Positions 1 to 11,329 are shown, counted from the first letter of the stretch. The stretch is DNA of 64,000 nt from Bimastos eiseni (GCA_959347315.1 OY365819.1:22896589-22960588); one strand, 5' to 3'. The notes: generated by a model not told the origin, from the sequence alone. Numbers and translations: made by a program.

Positions 1-183
1 AGCTAAATAAATTATATAAACAAGTTGGAGCTCTTTTCATGCTGTGTTTGATGATTTGGACAAAACTGTTATGCCAAGATCCAAAGGAAAACCAAGAACT
101 AAAAAACAACTTTTGATTTTTAAAATCTTGGTTTTTGCACTCCTGGTAGGAGGGCTAGGAACCTGGTTCGAACTTTTTATTTC

Positions 184-247
184 TATTATAATAATAATAA
201 TAATTATCATTATTATTATTATTATTGTTATTATTATTATTATTATT
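184..247. repeat. (ATT)n microsatellite
   Basis: Imperfect ATT array directly abutting the 3' terminus of an RLE-LINE fragment. Long poly-isoleucine or poly-asparagine reading frames here are by-products of the repeat. Confidence 0.95.
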
Positions 248-248
248 C

Positions 249-320
249 ATCATTGGCATTGCCAACGGATCTGTTATCATGCTATCTGGGTCGCCGCTTG
301 TCAGTGGACTGTAATCATCT
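249..320 (-). mobile_element. RLE-LINE family A, 3' terminal stub
   Basis: This ~70-bp stretch (catcattggcattgcc onward) repeats the 3' terminal sequence of the longer family A copies near 3354, 4912 and 5412. It sits between ATT arrays on both sides, as do the longer copies. No coding capacity remains. It is either a very short 5'-truncated insertion or the relic left by a deletion. Confidence 0.75.
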
Positions 321-344
321 AATTATCATTATTATTTCATCAGG

Positions 345-845
345 GTCTTCATTGTAAATTAAAGGTGATGTCGTAGGCCTCATGAGCAGCGAAAGTTCCC
401 TTGAAAGCAACTGCTTTATAGCGTTGAATAGTCATCGAGATGCGCTGGTAGAGGAAAGTCGTCTCCCTCTGCTCCCCAGTGACGGCGCTCAGTTTGTGTC
501 CCAGTTCTGAAGGAAAGCTTTGGCCTTCGGAATTGATGGGGCGAATGCCACCTGTGTGAAGACGTACGTGGAGGCTAGCTCGGCGTATTTCTGAGTTTTG
601 AAGTCAGATCTGGTCAAGCCCACCGGCTCTTTGACAGTGGGATCCCTGCACGGATTAGACTCATACAAATAAAGTCGTTTAGGGGCGTGTGTCTGGGCCA
701 GCGTCCCAGGCCCAGGCCACATGAGAGACCGTGGTATCCGTTTCCCTCGACCAGGGCTGGCAGGGCACTGCATCGGCAACAGTAAGATAAATAGACGGGT
801 AACCCAGGTCTGTAACCCACCGCCACCCTCAGGGACTCATCGTCA
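345..845 (-). mobile_element. RLE-LINE fragment (family B), C-terminal nuclease region
   Basis: Read on the minus strand in two frames, this piece encodes the Cys/His segment (HGLSCGLGLGR...RH), the block after it (EP.GL.R.D) and then a KYAELASTYVF...FAP segment typical of the C-terminus of restriction-like-endonuclease LINE proteins. The RPDG...WD nuclease core between them is missing and the frame shifts, so the copy is dead. ATT arrays lie on both sides (about 316-342 and 846-915), the same context as the other copies. Confidence 0.7.
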
Positions 846-887
846 AGTTATTATTATTATTATTATTAATATTATTAATATTATTAA

Positions 888-915
<28 letters not shown>
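846..915. repeat. (ATT)n microsatellite
   Basis: ATT/AAT array with ATTAATATT variants. It separates two minus-strand RLE-LINE copies and touches the 3' end of the one at 917-2280. Confidence 0.95.
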
Positions 916-916
<1 letters not shown>

Positions 917-920
<4 letters not shown>

Positions 921-2280
921 TATAGGTTTTCGTCCCCATCGGAATGAACAAAAGAGCCCCTGAATGCCACTGCATTAAAACGTTGTGTACAAATAGATAG
1001 ACGTTGAAAAAGATGAGTTGTTTCGCGAGGGTCTCCCGATGCCTGTGTCATACGGCGGCCCAGCTCTTGTAGAAACTCCATTCCAGTACGGTTTATGGGG
1101 CCCAGTGATTCGATGGCCACTGGCACAAAATCATGCGTGGTAGGGAGGGATGAGTACTTGATGCACTTTCGTTCTGCGACATGTTCTGCTGCTCCACCGG
1201 CTGTTGATGCTATCAAATGTACATAAGAGGACTGGACTATCCCTTTGGCTTCCTGCGGGTTGGGATTAAACAATGAGGCGGTCAGGGTTGCGGCATCGCA
1301 TGTGTGAATGGCTGTTGCGTCCCATGCTAGGTGTCTGCCTCTCGCCCATGGGATTACTGTGGCGCCATCTGGTCTCTTGCCATCGGTACGGATAGGTCCC
1401 GATGGTTCTCCGCTTTCAAGAGAGCTCTCCAGATTATTTCATTCATGGCAGAGTGTCGTGCTGCTCTTCCCATTGATCTTCTGCAGACCAGACCGTGATG
1501 TCCACCTGGATCGACGCTCTCCCCGCATTGACATGGATGCGGTGCACAGAGCAATAGTCCTAGGCGAAATCCTGCCGCAACCCTGACCGCCTCATTGTTT
1601 AATCCCAACCCGCAGGAAGCCAAAGGGATAGTCCAAAGCCAGTCTCTGGCGTGCTGGGCAGATAATGCGCGCATTCTGGCTTGACTAAGTGGGTTGTCGC
1701 ATCCGGACCAGACTTTCGCTTTATCTTCGTTTATCAGAGGTCTGTCCCAGGTCTTCTGTTGGATCGGAACCGGTATCATCGTCCCTGGAAGGGAATCCTC
1801 ACGAACGTTGAACATTTCCTCCTGGTACACGTCGTTCCACTCTTCCACGGCTAAGATGGCGCCCACGAGCGAGACGGTCGACGCAGTTGACGCCAAATAG
1901 GCTGAAATTGCCAGCATCGATACCCGCCTGGTCCTGAGTCCTCCATCTCTAATCGGGAGCGAAGCCTGTAACCACTGATTGTCATTGAGCTCCGTGTTGA
2001 GGATCTTCTCCAGTCCTGTTTTAGTCTGATGGTCTATTGTCTCCAGTAACGGGTGGTTCCAGCACGGAGAAGTCAGCAGCAGGTAAGTCATCTTTGCCGC
2101 CCCGAAACAGGATCTCAGCATTATGAGGGCTGCTTGTGACTGGAGGTCCATAAGGTCTTTCAATATTCGATCAAAGTGTTCGCTGTGTTCTTGCAAGGCT
2201 TCATCAAGGGCCTTCCCTCTGAAAAGTGGAGAACCCAAAAGGGTCAGTGTAGCGATGTTCCTATTAAAACCCACATTTCT
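917..2280 (-). mobile_element. RLE-LINE copy (family D): RT thumb plus endonuclease
   Basis: Minus-strand coding is almost continuous from 2274 to 1354 and then 1273 to 920. In order it shows the post-palm/thumb region (AALIMLRSCFGAAKMTYLL, NDNQWLQASLPIRDGG), a Cys/His motif (CQCGES...HHGLVC...RH), the nuclease core (RPDG followed by WDAT, the PD-(D/E)XK-like signature of R2/R4-type LINEs) and the conserved tail (KYSSLP...FVPVAIESLGP, QRFNAVAFRG). The reverse-transcriptase palm is absent, so the copy is 5' truncated. A 63-bp inverted duplicate of 1573-1635 has been inserted at 1233-1295 inside the nuclease domain, adding about 20 residues that related copies lack. The 3' end joins (ATT)n. Confidence 0.85.
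1233..1635. repeat. 63-bp perfect inverted repeat inside an RLE-LINE (arms 1233-1295 and 1573-1635)
   Basis: The arms are identical by eye over 63 bp, with 277 bp between them. The 1573-1635 arm encodes the expected protein (GLGLNNEAVRVAAG in the minus frame). The 1233-1295 arm interrupts the nuclease region, so it is the inserted, reverse-copied arm. Confidence 0.9.
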
Positions 2281-3310
2281 TATGTATTATTAACATTATA
2301 ATAAGCAGTCAATGTTAATTAGTTTAAATTAATTCAGAGTTAATTAATGCCAGCCTATAAATATAATGTAAAGGCGCTATAAGATTAAATTAGAGCCCTT
2401 AGTAACAGTGTTGTTGGGGAGAACTGGTCGTCGGCAATTTGACATTCAGGAGGCAATGTTAATAGGTCTGATTTTGGCCATCGGTCGTCTGCTGGGGACT
2501 GTACGGCGAAAATGTGTCATCCGGGCTGCGTGAGTTTGCAATAAAATGTTCAGTATTGCTGGTGGTGAGAAAAGAGTCAACGCGTAATTCTCAAGTTGCG
2601 AACTCTCAAAGAAGTTTTAGGAGTTCGGACAGTTATTTGACCCTGGTTCGTCTAGAACTGCTGAGGGGTGCGATTGGTGTAGTGGTGAACAGTACTGTGA
2701 TCGTCGAGTAATGATGGATGTATTCTCCGTGTGTAATCAGGAGTTATTTTCGTTCTCGAACTATCGGTCATGAGCGGTGGAATTCAGAAACTCTTTTCAC
2801 GTTAATATAGATGGACTGAGAGATTAATATCAGCATCTATAGTGTGTCTCTTCTGACATACTTGTCAACGGAATCGAGGCTACGCAAGTTTCACATTAAG
2901 TCCGATTCATCATTCGGACGTGACGAGTGCGAGTGGAGTACGGCACAGAAACATTTGAGGTGAAGAGGCTAGAGGCAACAATCATCCGAGAAGAAGCAAT
3001 CGACAGAATTTATACAAGGAAAGAATCCAAATGAACACTACAGAAATCCACTGCAGATCTGCTCCATTCCCGTGGGAGGTAGATATCTGACTTAATTGAC
3101 GATGAAAGTTTGCAGTAGTTATTGATTAATTAATACTCAATTGAACTCATGAATATGTATATGAAGAGGTGTAATGGACAAACCAAGGCAGAATAAGTTG
3201 AACTGTGTATAAGCATCGTTACAGTCAGTTCCTCTGGTTCTCGTCTTCTGAAGTCCTCAAGTTCCGCCACGTGTTGGGGGCGCAGCCCATCAGGGCCGCC
3301 GGACGACCCC
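2281..3310. other. No recognised gene
   Basis: AT-rich sequence with only short chance reading frames. I see no splice-site-bounded conserved exon, RNA gene or clear terminal inverted repeat. The part near 3225-3310 resembles LINE-type sequence (a GGRPDGLRPQHVAEL-like frame on the minus strand, close to RT-upstream linkers) and leads into the next ATT array. Confidence 0.4.
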
Positions 3311-3311
3311 A

Positions 3312-3353
3312 TATTATTAACATTATTATTATTAACATTATTATTATTATTAT
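3312..3353. repeat. (ATT)n microsatellite
   Basis: ATTATTAACATT array joined directly to the 3' end of the family A LINE copy at 3354. Confidence 0.9.
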
Positions 3354-4783
3354 TCATCATTGGCATTGCCAACGGATCTGTCATCATGCTATCTGGGGTG
3401 GCCTGTCAGTGGACTGTAATCTTGACATGGTGCCCTGAAAAGCCACCGCATTGAAACGTTGGATCAATGCCGACAAGTTCTGGAAAAGGAAGTTTGTCTC
3501 TCGGGTGTCACCGGTAGTTGTCGAAAGTCGGCGTCCAGTCTCAGAAAGAAAGGCGAGGCCCTCACTATTGAGGGGACCAAAGGTTTCTATAGCGATTGGA
3601 ACAAAAGTGTATTTCTTCTCTAGCTCAGAATATTTTGTGTGTTTCCTTGTGGCTGCTATCTCCGCCGCTCCTCCAGCTGTGGAAGCTGTTTCGGGGATAT
3701 AGGAAGCGGCCACTGTGTCCACCACAGTTGCGTCCCAAAGTAAGGTCCGCCCCCCACTCCACGGTATCAGGGTCTGCCCGTCCGGTCTCTTTCCATCTAA
3801 TCTGGAAAGACCTGACGGTTCCTTGACTGCTGGAATACCGGCTCTGTTGAGGCTGCGATGGATTAGGTCGTTGATATTACAGTGTCTTGCTTGACGGCCA
3901 AAACCCAATGAACAGGACAGGCCATGTGCGCCTCTGGCTGAGACGAAGGCACCGCATGCGCAGGTGTGCGGCTCACAGATGGCCACCCCTAAACGTAGGC
4001 CGACCGCCACCCTCACGGTATCGTCCTCCAGTCTGAGATCGCGAGAAACGAGCGGGAGAGCGTATAGTCAGTCCGAGGCGTGTGGTGACTGCGAGGCCCT
4101 TAGTCTCGCCTGGTCGTAGGGATCCTGTAGCTTTTCTTCTAGTGCAGACAGAACCGCGTTTAACAGCGGTCTGTCAAAGTGGGCTTGTTTATGGCCTGGC
4201 GTCGTCGGGGCAGAAGCTTCGGTAAGTTGAAGCCAGGTAGACATCGCCGAGTCGCATGCTGAGTCCGATTTCACCGCTGCTGATTCTAAGATGAGGGACT
4301 GGATCTGGAGAGTGCCCGCGGCTGAAGCCAAAAAGGCGGGAAGTGCCAGCGATGACGCCCTCCTAATTCCCAGTCCTCCCATCCTGATCGGGAGAGTGGC
4401 CTGATTCCATTGGTCATCGGTCATCGAAATGTTGAAGATTCGCTCGATCCCTCCTCGCTGTAGATCGTCGTAAGCCCATAGACGCGGGTGGTCGTGGCAA
4501 GGGGTGCATCTCAATAAATGCATGAGTTTAGGTGAGCCGATCGAATGTCTAAGGATCAGTAGAGCGTCTTGTCTAGCGATTAGTTGCAACCTGTCGAGGG
4601 CAATTCCGAGGTCGGCCACACAGGTATCGATGGCTGAAAGCAGGGCATCCGTCGTGGAAAGCGGAGCCCCTAGGAGCACGGCCGATGATGCATTGACTCG
4701 GGCGAACTGTCCTAGGAAGCCTTCACTAACGTCGTTGATATGGTTGAGCGTGAGGCCTAGTTGCAGACATCCCTCTTCGATTA
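3354..4783 (-). mobile_element. RLE-LINE family A, longest copy here
   Basis: Minus-strand frames 4679-4068 and 4016-3384 together encode the RT thumb region (DALLILRHSIGSPKLMHLL, MTDDQWNQATLPIRMGG), then a Cys/His segment (CACGAFV...HGLSC...RHCNIND), the nuclease core (KRPDGQTLIPW then LLWDAT) and the C-terminal block (KYSELEKKYTFVPIAIETFGPL, RFNAVAFQGT). The insertion is 5' truncated inside the RT: its first codons (EEGCLQLGLTLN) are the part just after the YxDD box. One frame break lies near 4040-4068. The 3' end meets (ATT)n at 3353 and the 5' end meets an ATT tract at 4784. Confidence 0.9.
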
Positions 4784-4854
4784 ATTATTATTATTGCTAT
4801 GGTTATTATCACCATTATTATTACAATTATTATTATTGGTATGGTTATTATCAC

Positions 4855-4911
<57 letters not shown>
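4784..4911. repeat. ATT-rich microsatellite with interruptions
   Basis: Starts TTATTATTATTGCTATGG and ends in a pure ATT run. Its first ~35 bp recur at 5250-5285, showing that LINE end plus microsatellite were duplicated together. Confidence 0.95.
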
Positions 4912-4914
<3 letters not shown>

Positions 4915-5246
4915 TCATTGGCATTGCCAACGGATCTGTTATCATGCTATCTGGGTCGCCGCTTGTCAGTGGACTGTAATCTTGACATGGTGCCCTGAAA
5001 CGCCACCGCATTGAAACGTTGGATCAATGCCGACAAGTTCTGGAAAAGGAAGTTTGTCTCTCGGGTGTCACCGGTAGTTGTCGAAAGTCGGCGTCCAGTC
5101 TCAGACAGAAAGGCGAGGCCCTCACTATTGAGGGGACCGAAGGTTTCTATAGCCTTGACTAACGTCGTTGATATGGGCGTCGGAAGATATGAGTTCGCAT
5201 TTTTTGCGGTTGAGCGTGAGGCCTAGTTGCAGACATCCCTCTTCGA
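4912..5246 (-). mobile_element. RLE-LINE family A, internally deleted copy
   Basis: Positions 4912-5152 repeat the 3' end of the copy at 3354-3595. At 5153 the sequence jumps to the 5' end region (match to 4718-4783) and ends at exactly the same 5' truncation point as that copy. It keeps ~33 bp (about 5175-5208) that the longer copy lacks, encoding the NRKKCELISSDA part of the RT. No intact reading frame. Confidence 0.85.
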
Positions 5247-5324
5247 TTAATTATTATTATTGCTATGGTTATTATCACCATTATATATTACAATTATTAT
5301 TATTGTTGTTGTTATTATTATTAC

Positions 5325-5382
<58 letters not shown>

Positions 5383-5411
5383 GTTATTATTATTATGTCA
5401 CATATAGTGTT
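5247..5411. repeat. ATT-rich microsatellite
   Basis: Long ATT array with GTT variants, flanked on both sides by family A LINE fragments. Confidence 0.95.
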
Positions 5412-5822
5412 ATTCATCATTGGCATTGCCAACGGATCTGTCATCAGGCCATCTGGGTCGCCGCTTGTCAGTGGATTGTAATCTTGACATAGTGCCCTGA
5501 AAACCCACCGCATTGAAACGTTGGATCCATGCCGACAAGTTCTGGAAAAGGAAGTTTGTCTCTTGGGGGTCACCGGTAGTTGTCGGAAGTCGGCGTCCAG
5601 TCTCAGACAGAAAGGCGAGGCCCTCACTATTGAGGGGACCGAAGGTTTCTATAGCGATTGGAACAAAAGTGTATTTCTTCTCTAACTCAGAATATTTTTT
5701 GTGTTTCCTTGTGGCTGCTATCTCCGTCGCTCCTCCAGCTGTGGAAGCTGTCTCGGGGATATAAGAAGCGGCCACTGTATCCAGCGATTATTTGCAACCT
5801 GTCGAGGGAAATTCCAAGGTAT
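5412..5822 (-). mobile_element. RLE-LINE family A, internally deleted copy
   Basis: Covers the C-terminal block (KYSELEKKYTFVPIAIETFGPL, RFNAVGFQGT) up to ~5782, then joins a ~38-bp piece equivalent to 4573-4612 of the longer copy. Everything between (nuclease core and Cys/His segment) is deleted. ATT arrays flank it at 5247-5411 and 5836-5882. Confidence 0.8.
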
Positions 5823-5833
5823 TAATATATTAG

Positions 5834-5835
<2 letters not shown>

Positions 5836-5882
<47 letters not shown>
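5836..5882. repeat. (ATT)n microsatellite
   Basis: Pure ATT run followed by a ~58-bp spacer (ccctgaggtac...) and a second ATT array at 5941-5997. Confidence 0.95.
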
Positions 5883-5940
5883 TTTCCCTGAGGTACATCT
5901 GATCCTTAGAGATTCATAAAATCAGGGAGGCATTGTTCTG

Positions 5941-5997
5941 GAATTATTATTATTATTATTAATATTAATATTATTATTATTCTTATTATTGTTATTA
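5941..5997. repeat. (ATT)n microsatellite
   Basis: ATT/AATATT array abutting the 3' end of the family C RLE-LINE. Confidence 0.95.
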
Positions 5998-5999
5998 GA

Positions 6000-8985
6000 C
6001 TATACCTGCACGAAAGAGCCTCTGAAGGCAACTGCATTGAAGCGCTGGATGCAGACCGACAATCGTTGGAACAAGTAGCTTGTCTCTCTAGGGTCTCTGG
6101 TGACATGTGTCCGGAGGCGACCCAAGTCTTTGATTAAGTTCATTCCGTCGTTGTTGACTGGGCCCATGGTCTCAAAGGCCAATGGAATGAAGAGATAGGT
6201 AACAGCGAGCTGGCTATACTTGATGGTCTCCCTAGTGGTTGCCACCCCAGCTGTAGCCCCCACCGAAGATGACGTTGCTTGAAGATATGATGGAGCCACG
6301 GTGTCAATCACTGTCGCATCCCATATCAGGTTCCGTCCTCTTCGCCATCGAATCAGCGTCAGGCCATCAGGGCGTTTTCCGTCTGGAGAGTCCGGGGGGT
6401 TCCTTAACGTTTAGGAAACCAGCGCGTGTGATGCTACGACTGATTAATGCTGCGTGCCTGGCGAACCGCCCTGGCCCAAGACCACAAGAAAGCCCGTGTG
6501 CTTCTTCCGCATTGACTCGTGACCCATGGGAATGCGTGCGGCTCACATATGCGTGTCCCCAGACGGAGACCCACCGCAAATTCTGACAGCTTCGTCGTCT
6601 AGCCGAAGTCCACATGAAGTGACTGGTAGGGCAAAGAGTCAGTCCCCGGCATGCAGTGCTGCGGTGGCCTTGAATCGCGCCTGATGGTATGGGTCGGTTT
6701 GGGCAATGCTCAGCTCGGCGGCTGCCTTCTGTAGTAGCGGCTTGTCCCAGTTTGATTGTTTGTGTGCTGCATCATTGTCCGGACGCATCATTTGGCCCTC
6801 GGTGCACCACAGAAGTTCCATCTTCTCAAGCAGTTCGTCGACGTCGGACCAGGTGCTGCCCAACATGGAGGACTGCAGTGCTCGGGTGCTCGCAGCGGAA
6901 GCCAAAAAGGCGGGAAGCGCCAGCGAGGTCACTCGACGAAATCCTAATCCTCCCATCTTTTCCGGTAATGATGCTTGAAGCCATTGGTCGTTCGATAGGG
7001 TGATGTTGAGAACTGCCTCTAAACCGTTTCGAAGAAGGTCGTCGAATTTGTCTAGCAGAGAGTGTCCCGTGTATGAACTGCATCTTAATGTATATATCAG
7101 TTTATGGGAACTGAGCGAACATCTGAGGAGAAGCAGAGCGTCGAGTTTGGCTGCAGACTCTAGTCTGGTAACTTCTAAGGCCAGTTCCTTGCATCTGCCC
7201 TCCAGACATGTCGTCAAGGCCTCGCTGGTGGACAATGGCGCGCCCAGCAAAACAGGCTTTTTCCGGAAAAATGCACACATAGTGCTTGAAGACATGGTAG
7301 GAAACTAGTCTGTCTTGGCGATGGATGATCTCGCATTTGTCTTGGTTGAGTCGAAGACCTAGTTCCTTCCCTCGCTGTTCCAGCATTCTCACATCTTCCG
7401 CCACCGTCGCTTCCTCTTCTCCTAGGGTTAGATCATCCATTTAGCCCAATGGTGACGACATTTCCTGTAAGATTGGCTGCAATGGAAGGCAAAAGAGTAA
7501 AGGTCTCCCTGTTGATGTCCAACCTGTGACGAAATGGTATACTGTCCAAACCGAAGCTCTGAGGGTTTCGCGTATGCTAGGTGACAGAATGGAGCCAGTT
7601 CCGGCAGGATCTCATCTATCGAAGACAGCATTCTGTCACTGTAGAGACTGTTGAAGGCATTCTTGATGTATAGCTTCACAAGGATTGACCCTGTGGGCAT
7701 TGCTTTCAGGAACCGCATGGACCGCTGCATCTCCTCCCCCCGTAATGCCAGCCCCAACCTGTCTCGGTGCGAGATATGCCGTTGCCTTTGGAACCGCGTA
7801 GATGCACGCACATTTGGATGCGAGCCTGCGCCAGTAATAGCCGATTACAATCGGGCGTAGGTCTCCTGAATTCTTGCGAAGTGCCATTAGAGTGCCTCCA
7901 AAGAGTATCGGTCTAATCTGTTCGGGGCATTCGCCTGTCAGAAGGAGGTTGACTAGTCCGGTGACGGAGGATATCAGTTCCGATCCAATTTCTGCGTAAT
8001 TCACCATGTTCACATGATGCTGTGGCCAAGACCGTCTGGTCCCTCTGTAGAACCTAACGGGAAGGAGCGGATCCGTGCGAGGACCTGCTCTTCTGTGGCT
8101 TGGAAGGGTGTCACTTTAAGTTTTCCGTGCTAATTGGGAGGTCGGGCTGATTCTGAGGATGTTTTTAGCGTAGTTCTTCCAAGGTTACAGAGTTTGCATT
8201 GGCAGGCCTGTCGGTCGAGGTTAGAATTCTGACGGCGGGTCTGATATTGCCATCCTCTAATTTGGAATCAACTGCTGCAGCCAACGCCTGGACTTCGCCT
8301 GCTCTAGATCTTACACTGTGGTTGTTGGTTTATGGGATATCAGAGAAGATTTCGTCCCTCTTAAGCTGTCAAGACGCGTGAAAGCCTTCCACCCGCTTCT
8401 TGATCGTTGTTGACAGATTGTGGCGTTTACCTCCTCTTCTTGGTTGTTCTCAAATCGTCGCACCAAACGACAACAGCATCTGCCATGTGGTCGGATTTCC
8501 GACGTCGTTCAGTATTTTGTTGATGATGGTAGTGAGAAGTCTCCGGTTTGTGGTCTGGCGGCTTTAGGAATGCGTTTCAACAATCCGTTTGGTAGTTATG
8601 GGTGGGAGATACTGCAGACTTGAGACGCGATGATTTTATCCGATGGACCGTCCGTCCGAGTGTCTGCTGTGATCGGTTGGTCAGCGTCCGGCGTACAAAA
8701 GTTACTGTAGTCCACGCCTTGGTTGTCAGTCTGACCGCAGTTCATCGCTAGATGGGGCTTGTGTGAACCCGGACATGGTTGTTTTCGAGGGCCGTGTAGA
8801 TCTCGATGGACCCCTCCGTCTCTGTTGTGCAACTGTCTTTCAACCCTACACACGCTGCATACACCCTATGCCTTTTGTGAGGTTCGTAGTGGTATTGTGA
8901 TATCCGTTCGGGAACAGAATCATTCAGTTTTTATATTCATCCATAAATAAATGTTTGAAAACAAACGGTAAGCTGAGATAAATGT
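6000..8985 (-). mobile_element. RLE-LINE family C, longest element, RT palm retained, degenerate
   Basis: Minus-strand frames 8013-7636, 7811-7428, 7440-7102, 7295-6639, 6615-6367 and 6311-6000 read in order as one LINE protein: RT fingers (LTGECPEQIRPILFGGTLMA), motif A (KLYIKNAFNSLY), motif B (VGHQQGD), an MDDL box, thumb (SNDQWLQASLPEKMGG), Cys/His region, then the C-terminal KYSQLAVTYLFIPLAFETMGP and QRFNAVAFRGS. Motif A has Tyr where RTs carry the first catalytic Asp, and there are at least four frame breaks, so the element is inactive. The stretch 8014-8985 is probably its 5' portion but shows no motif I can name. ATT-rich tracts bound it on both sides (5941-5997 and 8986-9054). Confidence 0.85.
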
Positions 8986-9054
8986 TAAATATTATTATTA
9001 TTATTGTTGTTGTTGTTGTTATTGTCATTATTATCATTATTATTTATTTTTTTT
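8986..9054. repeat. ATT/GTT-rich microsatellite
   Basis: ATT run changing to GTT and back. It lies at the 5' side of the family C LINE. Confidence 0.85.
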
Positions 9055-9068
9055 ATTGCCCTGAGGTA

Positions 9069-9108
9069 CTTTATTCCCCCAGGGACCTAAGTTCATGGGG
9101 GAATAAAG
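9069..9108. repeat. 13-bp perfect inverted repeat
   Basis: ctttattccccca (9069-9081) and its reverse complement (9096-9108) flank a 14-nt loop. It looks like a short foldback; there is no basis for calling it a terminator in this genome. Confidence 0.8.
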
Positions 9109-9119
9109 ATTATTAAAGG

Positions 9120-9545
9120 ATGCGAAATTGTCTGGATGATCAGGCCCCGTCATCAGGGCTTGAAGAGAATGTACCCTTAAATGCGACAAGATTGTACAGC
9201 TGTAGACAGACGTTGGAAAAAGAAGATTGACTCGCGCTTGTCACCACTGTAGAAGAAGAGATATCTGAAGAGATACGTCTGCCAATTTCATTGATGAAAT
9301 CCGAAGCAGAAGGGTTCAGAGAGCCAAAGGTCTCGATGGCCACAGGTTGAAATATGTAGGATGTAGGCAGCCCACCATATTTCTGGGTTTTGCGATTGGC
9401 CGCCTGATGGGGCCCAGCGATTCGAATACCAAGGGAACGAAGTCATGTGTGGTGGGAAGAGTTGAATATTTGGAACACTTTCCAATGATGCCATTAAAAG
9501 GGCATGATATCGTATTAGTCACTGAAGTCTAAACGTGTGACACAG
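9120..9545 (-). mobile_element. Two abutting RLE-LINE 3' fragments
   Basis: 9343-9140 encodes the C-terminal block of one RLE-LINE family (MAIETFGSL...FINEIGRRI, NLVAFKGTF). From ~9390 to 9522 a second fragment resembles the family D copy (KYSTLPTTHDFVPLVFESLGP). The protein block is thus represented twice from two families, so this is a junction of two insertions or a rearrangement. Confidence 0.7.
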
Positions 9546-10199
9546 TGGCCGATCGGTGCGCTAAAGGTTTTCGACTTTTGGTCCCCGTCGGGCTAAACAA
9601 GAGAGCCTCTGAAAGCCACTGCATTAACACATTGTATACAAATTTAGATAGACGCTGAAAAAAATGAGTTGTTTCGCGTGGGTCTCCCGTTGCCTGTGTC
9701 GTACGGCGGCCCAGCTCTTGTAGAAACTAGAGCTCTGCGCCGATCTAGAAGTTTCGGCGGCGACGCGTCGGTCATTTTTGGTCGGCGGCGGCCGGTGCGC
9801 CGCTGACCCAAAAAATTCGGCGGCGGTGGCGCGGCGTGATCGGCGCAGTGTTCTATAAGTTTTAGCAAACCTGCTTCAAAAGTTGTTCTGCAAGGTAACT
9901 TGCATTATAATGGTATGCATATTCTACTTTATTTTTTGCTGTTGTCTGATTTTAAATTTTTATTCAAGAGAAACAATTATTCTCAGAGACTCAGAACATA
10001 CGTTTAGGAATAAAAAGCAAGAAGTAACAATTTTATTTTCCCTTATCAAAGCACACCGAGCATTAAAACGTGATCAGAATTCACCACCATTCCAGATTTA
10101 TTGGTCAATAACCCGAATGACTTCCACACGAAACCTTTTCCATCATTCTTAATTATTATGTACTAGTCTTTCAACCTAAGCAGCCCATTCACAATGGCA

Positions 10200-10275
10200 G
10201 TAGTCGTTGAAGCAGTGGAAGTAGTAGCAGCAATAGCAGCAGTGGTTGTAGTAGCAGAAGTAGTAGTCGGAGACT
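10200..10275. repeat. AGT/AGC trinucleotide-rich stretch
   Basis: Interrupted agtagtagc/agcagt run inside E1; no coding signal. Confidence 0.7.
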
Positions 10276-11329
10276 ATAACACCTTACGGTACGAGCAGCG
10301 GCAACAACAGCAGGACAGTGGATAACATTCATTCGTATTCATCGCCACCAAATGGCTTGGGTCTCCCAGGGTCTCGTCGTGATGATGAAGATGAAATGTC
10401 TTTTTAAATTATGTTGCCTTAGCTTGTTGCGGTATGTCAACTTGTGTTTCAATGAAGCGCATTTTATAGTGCATATCTCTCAAGGTCTTTTTCTCTTAGC
10501 AAGCCATACTAAAGAAAAGAAGAAAAGGAGCAGTCCCTCAAACGAGATTGAAGTATGAAGTGTTACCGACTTCTTTATCTGAACCTCATCATACGAGGGT
10601 GGATGGCCCCGCTGATTGAATACCAAAACACTCGATTGACAGTATAGTTATTAGGCCTACACTATCGAGTGTATGGTGCACGTTAAATGTCATTTGAATC
10701 TAGACTTAATATTACATTAGGCTTAGGAATGCACAATGAGCAAAAGAAAATGTCTCCAATTATTAGGGCCCTACTACTAACAATTACTAACGTAATGTAA
10801 GTATATTGGTATTTACACATTTCCATACGCCTGTTTGTCATTCGCCAAAATGATGTGTGAATAGGCTCACTTGAAATAATCCAGACAGTCAATTACACGG
10901 CGAAGACGGTGCTATAGTAACACGCAAGCGAAATTAGTGTTGTCGTAGGATAATCAGTAAAACTTTTAGTGATTGCCCTAACACTGGCGGCTCTGGTAGA
11001 TTTCCTATGTAGGACTATTGAGGAGTCGATGTCGATGGTTGTTGGGCAGCATTGAAATTGCCATTTCCCACCGCCACAAAAGGCAGAGTGGATCATTATT
11101 TGTCCATTTGCAGCAGCAGCCGCTAATTGAATACTTAACAGTCAGTCCTCTGCAGAATCCTATGAAATGTATCTGCTTAAACTGCATATGAGGAAAACCA
11201 GACTGTTGTGGGCCTAGGCGAAAGTGACCTGTGACCATAGTCTTTCCGGACAGTAGCAACATCGACTTGTGTGAAAACACTTTGCGGTTGTGCATAGACC
11301 ATGGGATAAATTATATAGGGGTCAGTGAC

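Noticed and set aside
44..5500. Long frames rich in isoleucine, asparagine, leucine or tyrosine
   Set aside because: They are translations of ATT/TAA microsatellites and change residue with frame; no protein meaning.
9069..9108. Rho-independent terminator-like hairpin
   Set aside because: Not meaningful in an animal genome; simple inverted repeat.
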